In this document: positions 59,730 to 64,000 of the stretch, in pieces
Layout: each line of letters begins with the position of its first letter
Numbering within the stretch: the first letter of the stretch is position 1
NCBI GenBank assembly: GCA_015680685.1
Contig: MNCI01016492.1
Location: 750,088-814,087 of the forward strand
Reading direction: 5' to 3'
DNA: 64,000 bases
From: Gnetum montanum
Lineage: Eukaryota; Streptophyta; Gnetopsida; Gnetales; Gnetaceae
Translations under genes and position numbers: made by a program
Notes under the pieces: generated by a model
The model's input: only the letters and a program-made list of their open reading frames with translations
Databases searched by the model: none
What the model was told of the DNA's origin: nothing

Positions 59730-60708
59730 GGTGTGTGCTCTCAAAAATTTCAAGCACTATGTGCTTGATTATGAAGTATTTATGCACACATATCCCAATG
59801 CTATCCACTTCCTAATGAATAAGCCAATAGTAAGCCCCCATATCATGTGGTGGCTCATGATCTTGTAGGAATTTGATTTTACAATGGTAGATTGGAAAGG
59901 GACTAAGAATGTGATCATTGATCATCTCTCTCAATTCAGAGGGGATAATAAAGAGGAGGAGAGTCCACTCTTTGATCAATTTCTAAAAAAACTCCTCTTT
60001 ATGGGAGTAATAAATGACCAAGTTCCCATTAAACCAAAATGATATGATGGCATCCTCACTTACCTTCTCACTCAGGAGATGCCACAAGATCTAGATTTTA
60101 GAAAGAAATAACAATTTCTTCATTGGGCAAAGTACTTCATGGAAATCAATAAACATCTTTACAAGGTATGAGCTAATTACTTGATTCATTGGTGTGTCCC
60201 TGATGTAGATCAACTACACATCCTCCAAGATTCTCATGAAGGTCCTTATGGAGGCCACTATGCAAGGAGGTGCATTATCATAAAAGTCTTGATGGTGGGA
60301 TACTATTGGGCTATAATCTTTAGGGATGCTCACTAGTTTGTTTGATCTTATGAGTACTGTCAATGAGATGATGGGATGACTGTGCAAATGAAGGATTCTC
60401 AATAGTGGATTCAACCATTGGAGCTCTTTGTCATATGGGGCATAGACTTCATGGGTCATGTCACATGCATGTTCAATGGAAAGGTGTATATCATCCTAGT
60501 AGTCGACTACTGCACTAAATGGACAAAAGCAATAATCATGATTGACTATACATCATCTATTGCTACTCAATTCATATAACAAGATATTGTAAATAGGTTT
60601 GGGATGCCACATATAATAATTTTTGACAATGGAACTCACTTTATAGGTGACACCTTTCAAAAACTTATGCAATTCTTGGGGGTCAAACATAAATTAACAA
60701 CACCCTAT
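59730..60708 (+). pseudogene. Element F RNase H remainder and integrase (decayed, cut by element G)
   Basis: RNase H resumes with VCALKNFKHYVLDYEVFMHT, then FDFTMVDWKGTKNVIIDHLS. Integrase: zinc-binding HEGPYGGHY, then GIDFMGHV, VDYCTKW, GMPHIIIFDNGTHFIG with the first two catalytic Asp positions recognisable, ending KLTTPY at the G insertion point. Several stops. Confidence 0.85.
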
Positions 60709-62035
60709 TGTGCCGACCGAAATCGTTGGTGCGAGGCTGGAACATTACAAGCACCGAAGGATCAGCGGACGAGCATGGTTGACCCTGCCTCCGCTTGAGG
60801 GCAAGCTGGAGTGGACGAAGGCAGAGTGCCTTGACTGGTCCGCACGCGGATCAAACAAGGACTTCCCCGAGCGCCATCGAAGTGTTAGACGCTGGGTTAT
60901 GGTGTAAAACAAGGCGTAAATGACGATAGGTAGACGGCGTAAGCGTAGAGGAGCGTAAACAACTCCGAGCGTGAACAGCGTAAACAGAGATAGGCCCAGC
61001 GTAAGCGTATACGGGTGTAAACAGCTTCGAGCGTGAATAGCGTAAACAGAGATAGGCCCAGCGTAAGCGTATACAGGCGTAAACAACGTAAACAAGTACA
61101 AGGGGCGTGGACAGATGCAAACAGCGTAAACAGTGGGCGTACACGGACGCTGACGGAGTGTAAACGTTAAGCAAGCGTAAACGGAACGTGGGCCAAATTG
61201 ACGTAAAACTGTAAAAGAACTTGCATGAAGCGTAAACAGTAGATTATAGAGTTAAAATGTTGTGCACCAGTCTAACGTAGTTGTGTAGGGGTACAAGGCA
61301 GATGTAAAGCCCCGGTGGACGGAAGGGTGCGGCCGGCTGACAGGGTAGGCGAAGCGCAGACTGTGCTCAGCGTACAGGACTTCAGCGTAAGCGTAAGTGT
61401 AAAGGGGGTTTCTGCAGCGTAATTGCTCTGGGTCCTCTCTGGTGAATTTTTGCCGACCTCGTAAATGTGGAAAAATGGGCTATTTATAGGGTAGGGTTAC
61501 TGGGAAAATCGGACGGGGAGACACGTGGCGTATAGACCGGGCGTTACAATTTGGAAACTTGATATACGCTGGGCGTATACGTTACAATGGGCCGGCGTAT
61601 ACGCTGGGCGTAGAATAGATGCTGGCGTATACGCTGGGGCGTATACGCCAAAGGGTGTCCACTTTCTTTAATCCTTGCTCTTCGGTGTAATCTTCATGTT
61701 GCCATAGGAGATCTGGTCGTCGAGCGTGCGCATCTGCCGTACCTGGGCGTGTACGCTAGAGAGCTAGGTGTACACACTGGGCATAGATGCTGGGGCGTAG
61801 ACGCTGGGCGTAGACGCTAGGCGTAGATGCTGGGCATAGATGCTGGGGCGTAGACGCTGGGCATAGACGCTGGGTGTAAACGCTGGGCGTAAATGCTGAC
61901 AACATTTGGAACCAAATGTTACGATTTTCAAGATTGCCCTGCGTGACCTCAAATGTAACCGAAGCCACCTGTGGATCATGGGGATCTGCTTCTTGTCAGA
62001 AAGATGCTAAACTCAAAGATTTTTGTGGTGTTTCA
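60709..62035 (-). repeat. 3' LTR of element G
   Basis: TGTGCCGACCGAAATCGTTGG to TTGTGGTGTTTCA, 1327 bp. Minus-strand TATAAATA at 61481-61488. Contains a tandem duplication of about 66 bp in its R/U5 part (AACAGAGATAGGCCCAGCGT near 60980 and near 61046) and GCGTATACGC / GGCGTAGACGCTGG arrays at 61560-61900, just upstream of TATA. Confidence 0.92.
61560..61905. repeat. GCGTATACGC / GCGTAGACGC array in G 3' LTR
   Basis: About 15 copies of a 10-12-base word, the last nine forming a near-regular array GGGCGTAGACGCT with about 13-17-base spacing. Chance frames here (61756-61979) are not genes. Confidence 0.8.
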
Positions 62036-62089
62036 TTGGCCCCTCTTTGTTGACACTTGGAGGAATCGACCCGAGAAGTGTCGACAAAG
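62036..62089 (-). other. Polypurine tract and adjacent hairpin, element G
   Basis: Minus-strand purine run CAAAGAGGGGCCAA next to the LTR. The hairpin CTTTGTTGACACTT with AAGTGTCGACAAAG (62045-62089) is the counterpart of 23415-23459. Confidence 0.7.
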
Positions 62090-63451
62090 AAACGCAAAAC
62101 ACCACAAGTGACTTGACGAAAGCTCTGTCCTTTGCCACTGGATCAGACATCATCGTACCTGGTTCGGTGGTGAATGGTATTGAAAGGGCAAGATTGGCGA
62201 CTGGCAGGGGGATAGGGATTACAGGGATCGCTGCCAGGGGGGATCAAGCTAGGGAAAATGGGATGCTCAGGTGTGGGGCATGCCTGGTCCTTGTCGATAG
62301 CCGTCTTTCGGCAAACTTGGAATTCAAGCATATGATGCGCGTCCTTTGGCGGAACAGGGCTCTTGGTGATTTTTCAAGAGAACCGGTTGTCACTACCAAA
62401 GCCACAGGGTGATGCATTCTTTGGAAGAACAGTTCCTCTCTTTGAGGAAACTGTTAACAAAGAGCCAAAGCCATGCGATAGGATGTTTCTTGACTACTTT
62501 TGACATGAGTACGTATTTTCAAGACCGATGCCTTCCCGCCTGGGGCATATGGGAAGTGCCAGGGGTCCCATTTTTTTTTTGAAATGTGTCCTTGTATTCA
62601 TGCGCAGATATTGTGTTCTGCTCGTTGCGACTGCTGTAACGTTTCGCAGTGTGCAATAGTTTGGTAAATTTTCGGGGAATGGGAATGTGTGGGTTAACGG
62701 TTCGATTTAGTCTTGCCAGGTGGACAACATGGACATCGCCTCATCTTGTTACCTATGATGAAATGCACTCTCGTACGAGAACTTCCGAGCGTCATCCTGC
62801 AAACACAACTCCAAAGAGACAAGAAAACCATGAGTGAATTGATGAGTTTAAGCTTAAAGAGCTGCAGGTGAACAAAATGTTGGGGCGATTCTGAGCATGG
62901 AATGGGAATGTCGACGATGCTGATGAGAGATGTAATGATCTTGGTGAATGAATATGACGGTGGAGTGAGGAGTTGAAGATGAAAGTGCCAGTTTATAGTC
63001 TTAGCGGACTATCATGGGTTAGTTTTGTGTCATAACCCGTTGGACATTGCCCGTTTAGCGTCGTGGCGGACGGTACGTTGCCAGTTTTGAGTCTTAGCTG
63101 ACCATACAGAGGCGAGCTAGTTTATAGTCTTAGCGGACTCTGGGAATCTGACGGTGTCATTTTTACTGTTATGTCGGAGGGGTACTAGTTTATCGTCATT
63201 GCGGACATTGTGGGGTATCTATTTATTGTCATATACCAAGACAATGGTGGTGTTAGTTTTAAGTCGTAACCCAGGACTAATCTGTGGTATCAGTTTATAG
63301 TCGTGATTCCAGGACTAGTCTGTGGTATCAGTTTATAGTCGTGATTCTAGGACTAATTTGTGGTACCAGTTTATAGTCGTGATTCTAGGACTACTCTGTG
63401 GTATCAGTTTATAGTCGTGATTCCAGGACTAGTGCGTACCTGAGTTCGAGT
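62090..63451 (-). other. Element G 3' untranslated region with module-boundary repeats
   Basis: Homologous to B 23460-24716. From about 62985 to 63440 there are ten or more copies of the 20-mer family. The last five are near-identical CAGTTTATAGTCGTGATTCC with AGGACTA spacers at about 46-48-base period. A plus-strand frame at 62023-62412 is not kept in B. Confidence 0.7.
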
Positions 63452-64000
63452 TCATGTATAGAACGGTTTTAGGAACAAGTGATTGGTCGGATTTGCAAAC
63501 TCTTTTCCGTCCATGTCAGCTAGCTTGAATGCCCCATTGTCGAATGCTTTGACAACCAGGTAAGGCCCTTCCCAGTTGACTGAGAATTTATCTGGGTGTT
63601 CCCGAACAGCTTTAAGTACAAGGTCCCCTTCTTTGATGGGGCGCTTATGAATGTCATGTTGATGTCGTTGCTGTTGTTGCTTCTGGTACCATTCAATCTG
63701 ATCGAGTGCACGCACGCGTTCCTCCTCCACTGAGTCCAGGTCAATGATGCGTGAATCATTGCTTTGCTCGTCGTCGAGGAGTCCGAAAAGTGTGATCCTT
63801 AGGGATGGTACTTGCAATTCCAAAGGTAGAATAGCTTCGGAACCGTAAACAAGACTATATGGAGTTTTACCTGTCGAAGTTCGGTGCGTGGTACGATATG
63901 CCCATAACGCGTACACCAATTGTTCATGCCATCTTCGTTTGCTCGGGGCAAGCATCTTTTTGAGTACTATGATGATTATCTTGTTCGTTGATTCTGCCTT
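63452..64000 (-). CDS. Element G integrase, C-terminal half (partial, cut by window edge)
   Basis: Minus-strand frame open from the window edge to the stop at 63452. It starts in the catalytic core after the DDE region (ESTNKIIIIVLKKMLAPSKR, WHEQLVYALWAYRTTHRTS), then TPYSLVYGSEAILPLELQVP, and the C-terminal DNA-binding part with GDLVLKAVREH and NWEGPYLVVKAFDNGAFKLA. No internal stop is seen, unlike B, which has one in the same segment. Inserts element cDNA into chromosomes in functional copies. Whether the rest of G is intact cannot be seen. Confidence 0.85.
   Translation of the reverse strand, partial: KAESTNKIIIIVLKKMLAPSKRRWHEQLVYALWAYRTTHRTSTGKTPYSLVYGSEAILPLELQVPSLRITLFGLLDDEQSNDSRIIDLDSVEEERVRALDQIEWYQKQQQQRHQHDIHKRPIKEGDLVLKAVREHPDKFSVNWEGPYLVVKAFDNGAFKLADMDGKEFANPTNHLFLKPFYT

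Larger units (their letters stand above)
47043..60708 (+). mobile_element. Element F: Athila-like Ty3/gypsy element, split by element E, cut by element G
   Basis: Plus strand order: 5' LTR (47043-47928), tRNA-Asp-type PBS, decayed gag, protease, RT, RNase H up to 52558, then element E, then the rest of RNase H (59730 on) and integrase up to 60708, where element G begins. The remainder lies beyond the window. RT and protease motifs are Athila-like. Heavily mutated, nearly free of CG. Confidence 0.85.
60709..64000 (-). mobile_element. Element G: Tat element of the A/B family, 3' end only
   Basis: Begins with a 3' LTR (60709-62035), then the polypurine tract, conserved hairpin, 3' untranslated region with 20-mer repeats, and the integrase C-terminal half in an intact frame, then runs off the right edge. 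CG-rich words are well kept. Interrupts element F integrase; the expected left target copy is CCTAT (60704-60708). Confidence 0.92.

Noticed and set aside
62023-62412. 129-codon plus-strand frame at the start of element G's 3' region
   Set aside because: The homologous B sequence (23393 on) has a stop and a one-base length change that shifts the frame, so the frame is not conserved.

Overview
This window is repeat-rich nuclear DNA from a plant, most likely a seed plant with a large genome. I recognise no host gene, tRNA gene or rRNA gene. Almost every stretch longer than about 500 bases can be assigned to a nest of LTR retrotransposons of the Ty3/gypsy (Metaviridae) type. The evidence for a plant is Tat-lineage elements with a second, acquired RNase H, Athila-like elements primed by tRNA-Asp, and a decayed chromovirus-like fragment. 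Ns at about 22214, 22290 and 52576 show this is assembled scaffold. I cannot name the species or choose between angiosperm and gymnosperm.

Layout, left to right. Element A (1-14547, minus strand, 3' end cut by the window) is a Tat-type element that interrupts the hairpin-bearing tandem repeats of element C (14548 to about 18550, minus strand). A decayed plus-strand chromovirus RNase H/integrase fragment lies at about 18.8-20.35 kb. Element D (about 20.9-22.16 kb and 39.88-47.04 kb, minus strand) is a gag-plus-tandem-repeat derivative split by element B (22159-39879, minus strand), a 17.7-kb Tat element that is complete in structure: two LTRs, PBS, polypurine tract and a perfect 5-bp target duplication. 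Element F (from 47043, plus strand) is an Athila-like element. It is interrupted inside RNase H by element E (52559-59724, minus strand), a gag/protease-only relative with a near-perfect target duplication, and inside integrase by element G (60709 to beyond the right edge, minus strand), a Tat element of the A/B family.

The standout is a multi-exon gene carried antisense inside A and B, between protease and reverse transcriptase. Both copies have eight exons with GT-AG introns at the same places. Exons 2, 7 and 8 are 450, 785 and 102 bases in both copies, and the B copy has a clear TATA box. It lies where Ogre-type elements have their pol intron, and a matching splice-acceptor-like site sits just before pol in both copies. 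Both copies now carry nonsense or frameshift changes. I do not recognise the protein.

Other unexplained structure: a degenerate 20-mer repeated at the module boundaries of A, B and G; arrays of the palindrome GCGTATACGC upstream of the LTR TATA boxes and again inside the antisense gene's 5' end; an analogous GATATC array in E; and about 180-200-bp tandem repeats in C and D that each carry a hairpin whose arms vary in a compensatory way. All copies look mutated. A and B have altered RT catalytic boxes, so present activity would depend on relatives elsewhere. In working order, LTR RNA would give gag-protease and, after splicing, RT-RNase H-integrase, while the internal promoter would make the antisense gene's mRNA from the other strand.
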